A stretch of DNA of 64,000 nucleotides from Pilatotrama ljubarskyi (Eukaryota > Basidiomycota > Agaricomycetes > Polyporales > Polyporaceae): contig MU277701.1 of the NCBI GenBank assembly GCA_022385805.1, forward strand, positions 71,122-135,121. Reading direction: 5' to 3'. Shown in pieces: positions 44,607 through 55,334 of the stretch. Numbering within the stretch: position 1 is the stretch's first letter; each line of letters starts with the position of its first letter. A program made the position numbers and the translations under genes. The notes beneath the pieces are model-generated. The model saw nothing but the letters and a program-made list of their open reading frames with translations. It had not been told where the DNA came from and did not search any database.

Positions 44607-46728
44607 TTATACAGCAATCACGGTCTGACGCTTTCTGAAGAGCACTTCTGCACTAGGGTTGGGAACTACCGTAGCGCCCCAGTAGAGGTTCTCAGGCCTG
44701 CCTTGACCATCGGGTAGCTTCATGTCGTAGTTGACGATCATGTACGCCAACATCGCCTTCAGCTCGTTCGCCGCAAAGAACCGTCCAGGGCTACTCACGT
44801 CCCGTGATCAGTGTGCTTCAAGTTCCGCGGAGGTCCAGGGCACTCACCAAGCGTGCTTTCCGTGACCGAAAGCCACGTACTCGACAGAGGTGTTGACGAA
44901 CTGGTGCTTCGTGCCCTCGCCGTCCGCCTCTCTCATGCGCGAGAAGCGCCAGGGGTCGAACACCTCGGCGTTCATGTACACCGCGTCGTCGCGGTGCATT
45001 GGCAGGGCGGCCGCGACGATGAGCGTGCCGCGGGGAATGAACGTCCCATTGCTGAGCGTGATGTCCTTCTCCCCCTTGCGCATCACAGAGACTACAACCC
45101 GGTTCGTGCTGCGCGTCAGAACGAAGGCTCGATGACTGAGTGAGGGCGGTACGTACTGACGTTGATGCCGTTGTAACGCTGAGACTCCTTGAGGAAGCTG
45201 TCCAGCTTCCACATCTTCGACATCGCGTTCTTGGTCCATCCCTCTTCCTTGACGATCGGCTCGATTTCCTCCCGCAGGGCCTGTATGTACTCCGGGTGGT
45301 CGGCCAGGTGGTAGATCGCATGAGTGATGCTCTACAGGCCCGTGCCCTAGATGAGCGGATTGCAGCTACGCACGGGTAGGAGGTACGCACGTTGGACGAG
45401 GTATGGATCGCAGCGAAGTTCACGAGGAGGATCCGTTGGACGATCGCTTCGTCCGAGCCCTTGTTCCTGGCGATGGCTTCCTCCATCACCCACTGGAGCA
45501 TGTCGTTCTGTAGAAACGAGTGACAGACCGTCAGCACGGAGGATATGCGATGTATGCACTTCTGTGCTGGGACATACGGGCTTGTCGGACCAGTCGTCGC
45601 CGTACTCTTCCATGCAGCGCCGACGCTCGTCGATGATGGGCTTCAAGATCTTGGCAGCGCGACGCACATTTGTGGTGGTATTACTCAGGAGGTGACCGAC
45701 AATGCTGCATCGAGCCATGAGCGGTCTGCTCTCTGGACGAGGCGGGCTAGTTGATGCTCACGGTTTGATCCAGGTAGGGAAGAGATTGATGATGGCTCTG
45801 TCCTTGACAACGTTCTTCGTGAAGTTCACTGCGAGGTCTAAATACTGCTCGTTGCGACCTCCATTCAAGCATGTCGTCAGTCCAATCATGAACACTCAAC
45901 GCGAGGCGGACTCACATGCCGGCAATCCGACGAACACCCGGTTGCTTGCGCGCGCGATGATCTGCCGCGTCTTCTCCATTGCGTTCACGCCGACCCATTC
46001 TATGTGACGCGAGAACTGGAAAGTCAACCGACTGCACTGCTACTGGCAGCCAGCATGACTCCGACTCACCCCCCTCTTTAGCAGGGATATGGTCGTGAAT
46101 GGCAACCCTGAGCTCGTCAACGACATCGGGGAGGATGGTCGGGAGCGTGCGGGTGAGCTTATCCCGGATGATATCAACGTGGTACGGATCATAGTGCACC
46201 TCCGGTCCCAACGTGTACTTGGTTTGAACGAACTGTCGCATCGGTCCGGTCCGTCAGTACCCGGAGTAAGATGGACGAGACCGTATGCACATACGTCGGC
46301 GGCAGCCTCAAGGAAGGATACCTCCCCGTCGGGGCGTTTCCGGAGGTCTTCGATCAGCTTCGGACCGGTGATGATGACGAGCCATTGGTCGAGCATGGCG
46401 ACTTTGAACACCGCGCCATTGTACTGTGCAACAGTACGATGAGTCAATCCTGAGCCGATTAGAGAGACCTGGGATGCCACTCGCCTTCTCATAGCCTTCT
46501 TGGATGAGCTCCTTGCCATGCCGGATCCACTTCATCCCTGACAAATAGGACAGAACTGGTAGCGATGAACCGCCTACTGTGGGGATGGATCGTAGCTGCA
46601 GAGCAGCCCAGAGTCAGCATACTTGAATTGAGAGCGAAGACGAGCCTCACCGGATCAAGCCACCATTTCGCGACATAGGCGGCGACGAGGATCGCCAGAA
46701 CGGTGTAGGGGACATTCAAGTCTGTCAT
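44607..46728 (-). CDS. Cytochrome P450, tandem copy 1
   Basis: ER-anchored P450 of a basidiomycete family resembling CYP512/CYP5035 (triterpenoid- or diterpenoid-type oxidases); the family assignment is tentative. Start 46728 gives MTDLNVPYTVLAILVAAYVAKWWLDP, a single membrane anchor, then LRSIPTVGGSSLPVLSYLSG, YNGAVFKVAML, QTKYTLGPEVHYDPYHVDIIRDKL, IIARASNRVFVGLP, MLQWVMEE, I-helix NFAAIHTSSN, KMWKLDSFLKESQR (ExxR), FDPWRFSRMRE, and heme loop AFGHGKHAC|PGRFFA. The Cys ligand codon is split TG|C by an intron, so unspliced reading shows Trp. In the I-helix, AAIHTSS replaces the usual AGxDTT, as in ent-kaurene oxidase-like P450s. Intron positions match copy 2. Ends RKRQTVIAV, TAA at 44607-44609. 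Confidence 0.9.
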
Positions 46729-47771
46729 GGCGGGAAGCACTGAGGGGGCCAGGATAGAACGCTGGGCTCAGATGCTGTACAAACCCTGGTATATGTATAG
46801 GGTTCGCGCGCTCGACTCGGAGACGTGAGAACAGGTGCGGGATTATACAGAAAATGCTCGTAGTAATGGCCCGGATGCGTCAGATTCCATTACGCACGAC
46901 TTGGTGCAGGTGCGTGCTGGTCGCGGGAGAAGGGTAGGAACTTGACATTTTGGGCTGCAGTCGAGCGTTGCCGCTGTGATCATCGAGAAGCAAAGAAGCT
47001 CGCGTCTAGCCATGTGACCCGGCGCGCATGCTCGCCGGTGCGTGATCCTACACGAAGCTGTCCTTGAGGTGTAAGGCGATTGTACACAGCAGTCCGAGGA
47101 GATACACTCTGTCCGGTGCGAGCGGGCTCAATCTAATGTACGAAGACAGCGCTGGAGAGATCAGTGATTCCGAAAAGAGTTCACCGGCGAACGTAACGCG
47201 TGTTGTCAGTGCCAATCACCTCCAAAAGCGGTTTGTTCGGATTCACGGATCACAGTCGGGCTGGAGCAATTGGTCGCAGTGGAGACGCGGCAATCAGACC
47301 AGTAGTACAAGGATGATTTGGAGTTGCAGACTCTTGCACCCAATGAGTAGTAGTACCATGGAGTGACGCATCTGTGACAAGACGCGTCCGGAGTCTTCCG
47401 GCGGAGGCGCGTTACTCACTCGCAGCGCTCCCCCGGCCAAGCGGGGAGCTACGTATACGTCTCTACAATCGGTGACAGCGCTGCAGATAGAGCTTCCTAT
47501 CCGAATCGCATCAAACGAACTCAAGAGCAACTTGAGTCTCTGAGTGGGGTTGTGCGACGATCCGGGAGACTCTATCACTAGTACGCCACCTCACCTAGTA
47601 GCACTGTGGAGGGGATCGAACAAGTGCCATCAAAAATGCGCACTTAGTATACACATCTAATCATACATAGCCACGTCCGTATCGACACTCACAGCCGGGG
47701 AGAGCAAGTAAAATACGAAGGAAAATATATCCCGCCTACAACCAAAGTTAGACAGCATTCACGGACGTCCC
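46729..47771. other. Intergenic region between tandem P450s
   Basis: 1,043 bases. A TATA-like GTATATGTATAG lies at about 46787-46798, about 60 bases before the copy 1 start. No gene; scattered short ORFs only. Confidence 0.45.
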
Positions 47772-49862
47772 CTACTCGGCCCTCTGGCGTTTCCTGAACA
47801 TCACCTTGCCGTTCACCGCCGGTATGACGTTCGTCGCCCAGTAGATGTTCTTCGGCGGCGGCGCGTCGTCCGGGAGCTTGAGGTCGTAGTTGAGCACCAT
47901 GTACGCCAACATCGCTTTCAGCTCGTTCGCCGCGAAGAACCGGCCAGGGCTAACGTGTGTGTTCAACACCGATGAGTAACCAGGTCTGGGCGGCCAGATC
48001 ATGGACAACATACCATGCATGCTTGCCATGTCCGAAGGGTATGTATTCGACGGAGGTGTTGACGAACTGATGTCGCGTGCCTTCCCCGTCTTCCTCGCGC
48101 AGGCGAGCAAAGCGGAAGGGGTCAAACACCTCCGGGTTGGCGTATACGCTCTCATCGTGGTGCGTCGGGTACGCGGCCGCCACGACGAGCGTCCCGCGGG
48201 GGATCACCGTGCCGTTCTGCAAGGTCACGTCCTTGATGGCCTTGCGAGTGACCGACACTGCAGGCCAGCCATGGTGTCAGATGTGCTCACAGAGATTCTA
48301 AGGAGAGGGTGATTGGGCGTACTGAGGTTGATACCGTTGAAGCGTTGCGACTCCCTAAAGAAGCTGTCCAGCTTCCACATCTTGCCCATGGCGGCCTTCG
48401 TCCAGCCCTCTTCCTTGATAATGTCCTCAATCTCCTCGCGGAGAGGTGCGATAAATTCAGGGTGTTCGGCGAGATGATAGATAGCGTGTGTGATGCTCTG
48501 CGGGATCTCCGTAAATCACAAGGCTTCAATCGATGAACGACACCTGATGCTCACGTTGGACGACGTATGAATTGCGGCGAAGTTGACCAGCATGATCCGC
48601 TGAGCTATAGCTTCGTAGGAGTTGTCGCGCGACTCCGCGACCTCCATCACCCACTGAAGCATGTCGTGCTGGCATACAAAGGGCGACGTCATCATTGCCC
48701 AGGAGAGTCGTACCGCGCGACAACTTACGGGCTTGTCCGGCCAGTCCTCACCAAACTCCTTCATCTTGGCCCTCCGCTCATCAATGGCGGGTTGCAGGTG
48801 CTTCACCGTCTTCTTGATGGCTGTAGACACGTTGTTGATCAAGTGTCCAATGAGGCTTGGGTGGAGGAATCAGCTATTGTGGCGAAACTCCATCCCAATT
48901 GAACATGCTCACGGTTTCATGAAGTTCGGGAAGAAGTTGATGATAGTCTTGTCCTTGATGACTTCGATCGTGAAGGCGACTGCGAGATCGAGGTACTCTT
49001 TATCGCGACCTGCGTCCTTCACTGTCAGAGATGCGGAGCTAGCGACTGCGAAGGCAACTTACAAGTAGGCATCCCGACGAAGACTCGACTACTGGCACGC
49101 GCAATGATCCGCTGGGTGGTCTTCATGACGTCCACGCTGACCCATTCTGAGGGTAGCTCGCTCAGCACAACGCGATTGAGGGCTCGGATACTGTACACTG
49201 TCTCACCTTTCTCCGTGACGGGAATATGCTCAGGAACGGCGAGCTTTAGCTCGTCAACGACTTCCGGCAGGAGGAGGGGAAGGCTCCGCGTCAACTTCTC
49301 TCGGATGATGTCGACGTGGTATGGATCTTGCTCCGGTTCGGGACCCAGCGTGTATTTGGTTTGTATGATCTGCACTGCACAGGTGAGCGGTAGGGACACG
49401 ACCAGTTTGAGACGATCACGTACGTCTGCGATAGCCTCAACGAAGGAGAGCTCGTCGTCAGGGCGTCTCCTCAATTCGTCGACCAACTTTGGCCCGCTCA
49501 CGACAACCATCCAGTTGTCGAGCATGGGGACCTTGAACGTCGAGCCATAGTACTGCGACCCGATGCGTTAGTTGCTCGGATAAATCAAGAACTTAGTGCA
49601 ACGCACCCGCTTATAACCCTGCTCGACATACTCCTTGCATTTGATCATGAAGACGAACGCGCTCAGGTATGATAAAAACGGCAGATCGGTACCGCCGACG
49701 GTCGGGATGGATCGCAACTACGTTGTGGGCGATGTATTGTATCAGCGCTGTCCCCCGCATTCTGTGGCAATAATCACTCACCGGGCTCGAGCGCCATCTC
49801 AGAAAGTACACCACAGCAGCAATCGCTGCTCCAGCTGAGAGGAGAGAGTACAAGTCCCCCAT
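47772..49862 (-). CDS. Cytochrome P450, tandem copy 2
   Basis: Paralogue of the P450 at 44607-46728, with the same block order and intron placement. Start 49862 gives MGDLYSLLSAGAAIAAVVYFLRWRSSP, then LRSIPTVGGTDLPFLSYLS, YYGSTFKVPMLDNWMVVVSG, QTKYTLGPEPEQDPYHVDIIREKL, IIARASSRVFVGMP, NFAAIHTSSNSITHAIYHLAEHPEF, GKMWKLDSFFRESQRFNGINL, FDPFRFARLRE, PFGHGKHAC|PGRFFAANELKAML and a C-terminal RKRQRAE. The heme Cys codon is again divided TG|C. All core P450 residues are present, so both copies look functional. Substrate unknown; no terpene cyclase lies in the window. Confidence 0.9.
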
Positions 49863-50717
49863 GTCGTACTACACGACGCGGTGAGAGTAAGGAAAGAGGA
49901 CTATCGCAAGCAGCAGTTCTACAGCATATAAACAAACGATCGTCTGTCGGCCTGGACCTGATGCTTCCACGCCGCACAGTGAGAAAACCCGCCGGAGGCC
50001 GCCCGTAATGCGGATTTGCTCACCTGTAGCAAACGTAAGGGCGCCGCATAGCCGATGAACAATACATATCATCACTTATGGGGCGTGGAACACCTTCGTG
50101 TTATGCTGGAGATGGGAGAAGGCTACTAGGCTCCAGACGTAGGGATTTCGCATGGTTCATGTGACCTTAGTTCCTCCGAGCCTAAAGAACTTCATGCCGC
50201 GTAGACTCTCGTACGGCGTGCTGCAGCTTTTTGCTTGCCCGGAGCAAGAGACAGTCAATAAATCTCAATAACGCAAAGATGAGCTTTGGATACATCCGGA
50301 GTCCTTCGAGAATTATCGGTACCAGCTCGAGACCTAGACGGCATTTCCTACGGGACTCCTTCAGGTTTGAGCGTTTCATATACTCAGTAGAATCCGAGCA
50401 AGCGCTGGGAAAATTACTTGGCGGATAGCTCGACTGGGTGCGACCGTTGACCTAGGTCTACATCATTTAGGACCATGCGAGTAACCTCTTCGAGAGAGCT
50501 TGAAGGAGACCCGATTATGTTCGCGCGCGACAAACAAACGCTGGAAGGGGTGACTCGAAAACGTGACAGATAGTGGTCATGATCTGTGACATACGCGCCG
50601 CTTCATCGTCGTCGTCGCCCAACTGCAGGCCTGGTATACCATGGACCCTGAGGCCTGAATTACTTGGTTGTTCCTGCAGGTATTTCACTACAGTGTCCCT
50701 TTCGATGAATAGATATT
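49863..50717. other. Intergenic region
   Basis: 855 bases upstream of P450 copy 2 and downstream of the NR2C2AP-like gene. Somewhat AT-richer than average; no gene recognised. Confidence 0.45.
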
Positions 50718-51291
50718 CTAGCAGTTATGCAATGATGAAACCATGCCCAAAACTCGTAAATCATACACGGTGACTCTACCAAAGAAGTCCGAGCTCTCTT
50801 CGAAAACCAGCTTCATGCTCTCTATCCTGCAGTCTGCAAGTTCCGGCTCGTCGGGAGAAAGTTCGAAGATTTGTTTCCTGTTCACGTCCTCCGGGTATAC
50901 TCGAGCCAGCGTCCGCCACTTGGCTTCACTGCCCGCTTCCGTGGTCGGCAATACCTCCACCGTACACCTCGTTCCGACGAATCCGCCCTGGAAGGTGAGC
51001 TCTACCCGCTTCGGTATGACAGGGGAAGGGAAAGACAACTGGATGTATTGCGGAGTGCCCTACGGGGGACTATGAGCGGTGAATGATCCGGACTGAGAAG
51101 TGTAGGTGCCGCACTTGTTGGGACGTCCAGCATGTCTCCGGACTACCATCGGTCAGGTACTTCTTCCCGACACTCTTGTCGAGCGTCGAGCTGACCCTGA
51201 GGGGGCTGTCAGCTCAATTAACCTGCACTTTGTTCTACCCAGCGCACTTGATCTTGGTGTCGGCATCGATCAATGAGGTCCACTCCGCCAT
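50718..51291 (-). CDS. NR2C2AP-like galactose-binding-domain protein
   Basis: Homologue of nuclear receptor 2C2-associated protein, a short protein formed of one discoidin/galactose-binding-like domain. Exon 1 MAEWTSLIDADTKIK splices (intron GTGCGC...CCTCAG) to VSSTLDKSVGKKYLTDGSPETCWTSQQ, and a further intron leads to GTPQYIQLSFPSPVIPKRVELTFQGGFVGTRC, then RVYPEDVNRKQIFELS, ESMKLVFEESSDFFGRVTVYDLRVLGM. The blocks GKK-L-D-ETCW, ELTFQGGF, YPEDxN, DFFGRVxxYxLxVLG match the animal protein closely. The molecular role in fungi is not known. It diverges from the phosphatase gene, 268 bases apart. Confidence 0.85.
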
Positions 51292-51559
51292 CCCTCCAGA
51301 TCTTCGGCCGTGCCGTGCAGGTCAGGTGTCGCGGGCCTTCAGGTTTACAGATCAATATTGTCTCGTTCGGGAGAATCGCTGTGGATTGGGACCTATTCAA
51401 GAGGATCGCCGCACGAGAGGAGGAGGCTACTGAAGACTCAAGAGATGAAGAAAGTGCATCACGTGCACACGCGAGGAGTGGACGTCATAAGCGGCAATCG
51501 CCCTGCCCCTTCATTCAAGCTCATCCTCTCCTTCAATCCAACCCTCTCTCGTAGCCCTC

Positions 51560-52777
51560 ATGGCAGATTCGTTCATACAAGGCCTTCCAAAATGGCTCGA
51601 AAATGCCCACAACGCCGCGCACATCACACTTGTACTCCGCACGCTCCAAAAGCGCGAGCGCACGCGCATGGCCGCCCGCGCCGCGTCCAAGCATCAATCC
51701 CACCCATCGAAGCGGCATAGGATCTCCCACTTTGCGTCCACGATCGCTACCAAAGCGGAGCATATCAGCTACTACTCTGTCGCTACCGGACTGGACCCGG
51801 CGAATGAACACGACAACCGCTACGTCGATATCGTACCCTACGACCGCACGCGCGTCATCGTCGGCCCTGGCGAGCCGGGTAAAGACGGGTCGAGTCCAAG
51901 TACGTCGGGGAGGTACCTGAACGCGAATTGGGTGCGCGAGCTCGCAGGAGGGAAATGGTGGATTGCGACACAAGCTCCTCTACCCCATACCGCGCACGCG
52001 TTTCTCAGCGTGATCATGGAGGGCATCTCCCCGCCGCCCGGCACGGCCTACTCTGTGCTCCGAAACCTCAACAAAGTGCGCACGATAGTGCAGCTGACGC
52101 AGAACCTTGAGGGCGGGATGCGTAAGGCGCACGTCTACTTCCCGCCAGTGCAAGGCCAATCCTGGGTTCTCGAGCCAGAGCGAGGGTGCTCGGATCCGCC
52201 GATACAAGTCACGCTGGTTCGCTCAACGTCGATTGAGGAGGCGCATTGCGTGCAGAGCGTCATCTCTCTCCGGCCGCTCGCGCCCGACAGGACACCAGTC
52301 GGCGAACCCGTGCTATTCCAGCACCTACTCTATGCGTCATGGCCAGACCACGGCGTGCCCGCGCGAGAGGATCGCGACGGGCTCCTCCGATTTACGCGGC
52401 TCGTCGACGAGGCGAACCGGGACCTATCGCTATACACGGGCGTCGCGGACCTCGATCCAAACCCGCCCATCATGGTGAACTGCTCCGCCGGAGTGGGCCG
52501 CACGGGCGCGTTCATCGCCATCTCTTCGCTACTGCGGTACTACCGGTTCCTCTCTCCTGCTGCGAGAGAGGGCGAGCCTATACCGCCGCTGCCGCCTTCT
52601 CCACTTGGTCCCCTCCCTGAGGAGCTTCAGGACGATCTGGTCGCGCTGGAGATCGACTCACTCCGGGAGCAGAGGCCGGGCATGGTCCAACGTGACGACC
52701 AGGTGGTGCTCATCTATGAGACCTTGGTTGCTGCGTTCGCCTCTGCCGTGGATGGGTCTGCTGCAAACACCGCTTGA
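51560..52777 (+). CDS. Protein tyrosine phosphatase, single exon, Asn in signature loop
   Basis: Classical PTP fold in one uninterrupted 405-residue exon, unusual here. Motifs: NRYVDIVPYDRTRV (substrate Tyr loop), SGRYLNANWV, WWIATQAPLPHTAHAFLSVI, TIVQLTQNLEGG, WPDHGVP (general acid Asp263), signature VNCSAGVGRTGAF (catalytic Cys308, Arg314), and the Q-loop REQRPGMVQRDDQ. The usual HCxxGxxRT begins with Asn307 instead of His. Cys, Arg, Asp and Gln are otherwise kept, so activity is plausible but altered. N-terminal 70 residues are basic (RTLQKRERTRMAARAASKHQ), with no signal peptide; an insert of Pro-rich residues (PIPPLPPSPLGPLP) lies after the signature. Closest overall shape is the fungal Pyp/Ptp1-like group. 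Start is the first ATG after a short 268-base divergent promoter. Confidence 0.9.
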   Translation: MADSFIQGLPKWLENAHNAAHITLVLRTLQKRERTRMAARAASKHQSHPSKRHRISHFASTIATKAEHISYYSVATGLDPANEHDNRYVDIVPYDRTRVIVGPGEPGKDGSSPSTSGRYLNANWVRELAGGKWWIATQAPLPHTAHAFLSVIMEGISPPPGTAYSVLRNLNKVRTIVQLTQNLEGGMRKAHVYFPPVQGQSWVLEPERGCSDPPIQVTLVRSTSIEEAHCVQSVISLRPLAPDRTPVGEPVLFQHLLYASWPDHGVPAREDRDGLLRFTRLVDEANRDLSLYTGVADLDPNPPIMVNCSAGVGRTGAFIAISSLLRYYRFLSPAAREGEPIPPLPPSPLGPLPEELQDDLVALEIDSLREQRPGMVQRDDQVVLIYETLVAAFASAVDGSAANTA

Positions 52778-53414
52778 CATTGACAGGTTTCACGTAGGTT
52801 GGGGTTGGTTGACCGCATTAATTCCGCATGTATCGATGAACGGGCTATGGTGTATTCCTAAGACTTTCTGGCCACCCATCTGTACGAGTGTTTCGGCAAC
52901 TTCATCGTCTAATCCAAGTACTATATACCTATCTTCGTATTCAAGCAAGCCTGGGCTGTAGCTGCAGAGTGTGGACATAACTATAACACTTCAAAGCTTC
53001 AAGTACTGGCCATTATGGTTGTCGCTCGAGTTCCAGCCTCTCGCCTCGCACTCTCTCTCTAACCACTCACTGCTCGCAATTTATAAAGTCACTTATACGC
53101 TTCTGGTCTCCAGCCGTTTCTACCCGGTACCTGGCCGAAGTCTTCTACATAATATTTTGACCTACTGATCCCATTTGCGATGTTTCAGCGTAGCGCTGAG
53201 TACGGCGTTCAGACTCTGTCAGGCGGACAGACGGGTGAGAAGACGGAGTCCCGTCGACGTCACTGCGGCGGTCACCTTGACAAGCTCTCGAACACACCGT
53301 CCATTGGGCGATGAATAAGCCTGTCGTTCTCCCATAACGCCATCCGCTCGCTGCTCTATATAGCTCGTTCTAGTATGGAGGCATATATCTCTCGCGATCC
53401 CAGGCGATAAGCCG
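52778..53414. other. Intergenic region
   Basis: 637 bases between two plus-strand genes. A 62-codon minus-strand ORF at 52790-52978 is the only open frame of note and has no support. Confidence 0.45.
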
Positions 53415-55027
53415 ATGATACCATCCTCCGCCATCCTACGCAGAGCGGGACCAGTAGGCCTAGGACTACCGCAGATCGTACACAGAGCTACCGCGCGCAC
53501 GAGTCTGCTCGCCCGCCACCTCACGAATTCAGGTCCAGCGCACCGCAATACGAAGATGTCGCTGCCAGAGACCATCGAGGCTATTGCGATCGACAAGACC
53601 GGGGACATCGACGTCATCGAGAAGAAGAAGGTGCCCTTCCCGCCGCACAGCCCGAGCAACGTCGTGATTCAGGTGCGTTGCGTCTCGACTTCATGCCTGC
53701 AGCTTTGAGACGTGTGTACTCATCGTATGCACGACCCGCTGCAATAGGTCGCGTATGGCGGTGTCAACTTCATCGACACATACTACAGGCGAGTCGCATA
53801 TCAGGCCCCCTACTGCTCATGCGAGAAGAGCTCTAACGGGCAACGCAGGAAGGGCCTTTACCCCATCAAGTCCTTCCCTCAGATCCTAGGCATGGAGGCC
53901 TCGGGCACGATTGTCAGTTTGCCTACGGATCCGGCCGTGCTGGAGGACGAAGAGTACAAGAAGCGCGGCCTCAAGGTCGGCAGCAGGGTCGCCGTGGTAC
54001 GTCTCGTCTATCCCCAGTCACACCGTGCTGCGCTCATCATCGCTCCCCCAGAACTTCCTGGGCGTGCACGCCGAGTTCGCCTCCGTCCCGTGGTCGAAGG
54101 TCTTCCCCGTCCCGGACAACGTCTCGCTCCTCACCGCAGCCGCCGCGACCCTGCAGGGCCTCACGGCCGTCACCTTCCTCGAGGAGGCATACAAGGTCAA
54201 GCCCGGCGACGTCGTCCTCATCTACACCGTCGCGGGCGGCCTCGGCCTCCTCATGGCGCAGCTCGCCAAGCACGCCGGCGCGACCGTCATCGGCACGACC
54301 TCGACCGAGGAGAAGGCCGCCGTCGCGCGCGCGCACGGCGCGGACCACGTCATCGTCTACACCAAGGAGAACGTCGTCGACCGCGTGCTCGAGCTCACGA
54401 ACGGCGAGGGCGTGCACGTCGTGTACGACGGCGTGGGCAAGGACACGTAAGTGCGCTGCGTCCTTATCCTACCTCAGCGCATATATCGGACCCTGCACTG
54501 GCGTTCGGCCCCCGCGTCTCGTATCTCTGGCCCCCCGGGTCTTGTTGCGTTCCATATCTTGCGTGCGGTCGAGCGCGCAGCGGGGTGCCCACGCAGATCA
54601 GACATGGCACTTACCAGAACGCGCCCGTGCACAGGTTCCTGGACAACTTCAAGCTCACACGCCGCAAGGGCACGATCGTCAGCGTAGGCAACGCCTCCGG
54701 CCCAGTCGACCCGATCGCGCCCCTGAAGCTCGTCGAGAAGAACCTTGCGCTCCTCCGGCCAACGTGAGTCCCTCATACCCAAACGCGGTATGCAGAATGT
54801 TAATTGCCGATATCCGCAGGATGGCAAACTACATATACACGCCCGAAGAGGCGCGCTACTACGGAGAGAAGCTCTTCGGCTACATTTCGAGCGGCGTCCT
54901 CAAGATAAACATCCACAAGCAATATCCGTTCACCACAGAAGGGGCGCGAGAGGCACAGCGAGACCTCAGCACCAAGGCCGGAAGCACTGTCGGCAAGCTA
55001 GTCTATACGATCGGAGGCGAGTCATGA
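53415..55027 (+). CDS. ZTA1: NADPH:quinone oxidoreductase (zeta-crystallin type) with mitochondrial-like leader
   Basis: Medium-chain dehydrogenase/reductase without zinc, reducing quinones with NADPH. Blocks after splicing: IEAIAIDKTGDIDVIEKKKVPFP, VAYGGVNFIDTYYRKGLYP, ILGMEASGTIVSL, VGSRVAV, YAEFASVPWSKVFPVPDNVSLLTAAA, VLIYTVAGGLGLLMAQLAKHAGA (AGGxGxxxxQ nucleotide-binding loop), HVIVYTKENV, VVYDGVGKDT, RKGTIVSVGNASGPVDP, and the tail KINIHKQYPFTTEGAREAQRDLSTKAGSTVGKLVY. The first ATG (53415) adds 47 residues rich in Arg, Ser and Ala without acids (MIPSSAILRRAGPVGLGL...), fitting a mitochondrial presequence; a second ATG at 53556 (MSLPETIEA) starts where cytosolic family members start. TGA at 55025-55027. 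Confidence 0.9.
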
Positions 55028-55334
55028 ACGTGAACGGAGGGAGCCCAGAAGCAGCTGTTTGCATATTGTAGTAGTATCTCAAATGCATGATCAACGATCA
55101 GATGTTCGGTAGACGCTGCGCTACGGTAGCCTGCTTCCAGGCTGCTGGGTGTCAGAGTCGTATCCATCTTGGTTCCATCTTAGTACGGCGGGATCAATCA
55201 CAATTGTATGGCATTAGAAGTGAATAAGGTAGGGGGATACAAATGGAATTATAGTGATGTGGAGATGCGGGACTACGGAATGAAGGTGGTATAGTAATGT
55301 AGGTGGTGATGGAGACAGGCCAGGCGGGCATTCG
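55028..55334. other. Convergent intergenic region
   Basis: 307 bases between the 3' ends of ZTA1 and the secreted-protein gene, AT-rich toward the middle. No gene seen. Confidence 0.5.

Noticed and set aside
24931..49862. A secondary-metabolite cluster built on the three P450s and the GST
   Set aside because: The P450s are 18 kb apart with housekeeping genes between, and no terpene synthase, PKS, NRPS or transporter of that kind is present.
52790..52978. 62-codon minus-strand ORF after the phosphatase
   Set aside because: Looks protein-like in part but sits in the 3' flank of a plus-strand gene and has no upstream exon or motif.
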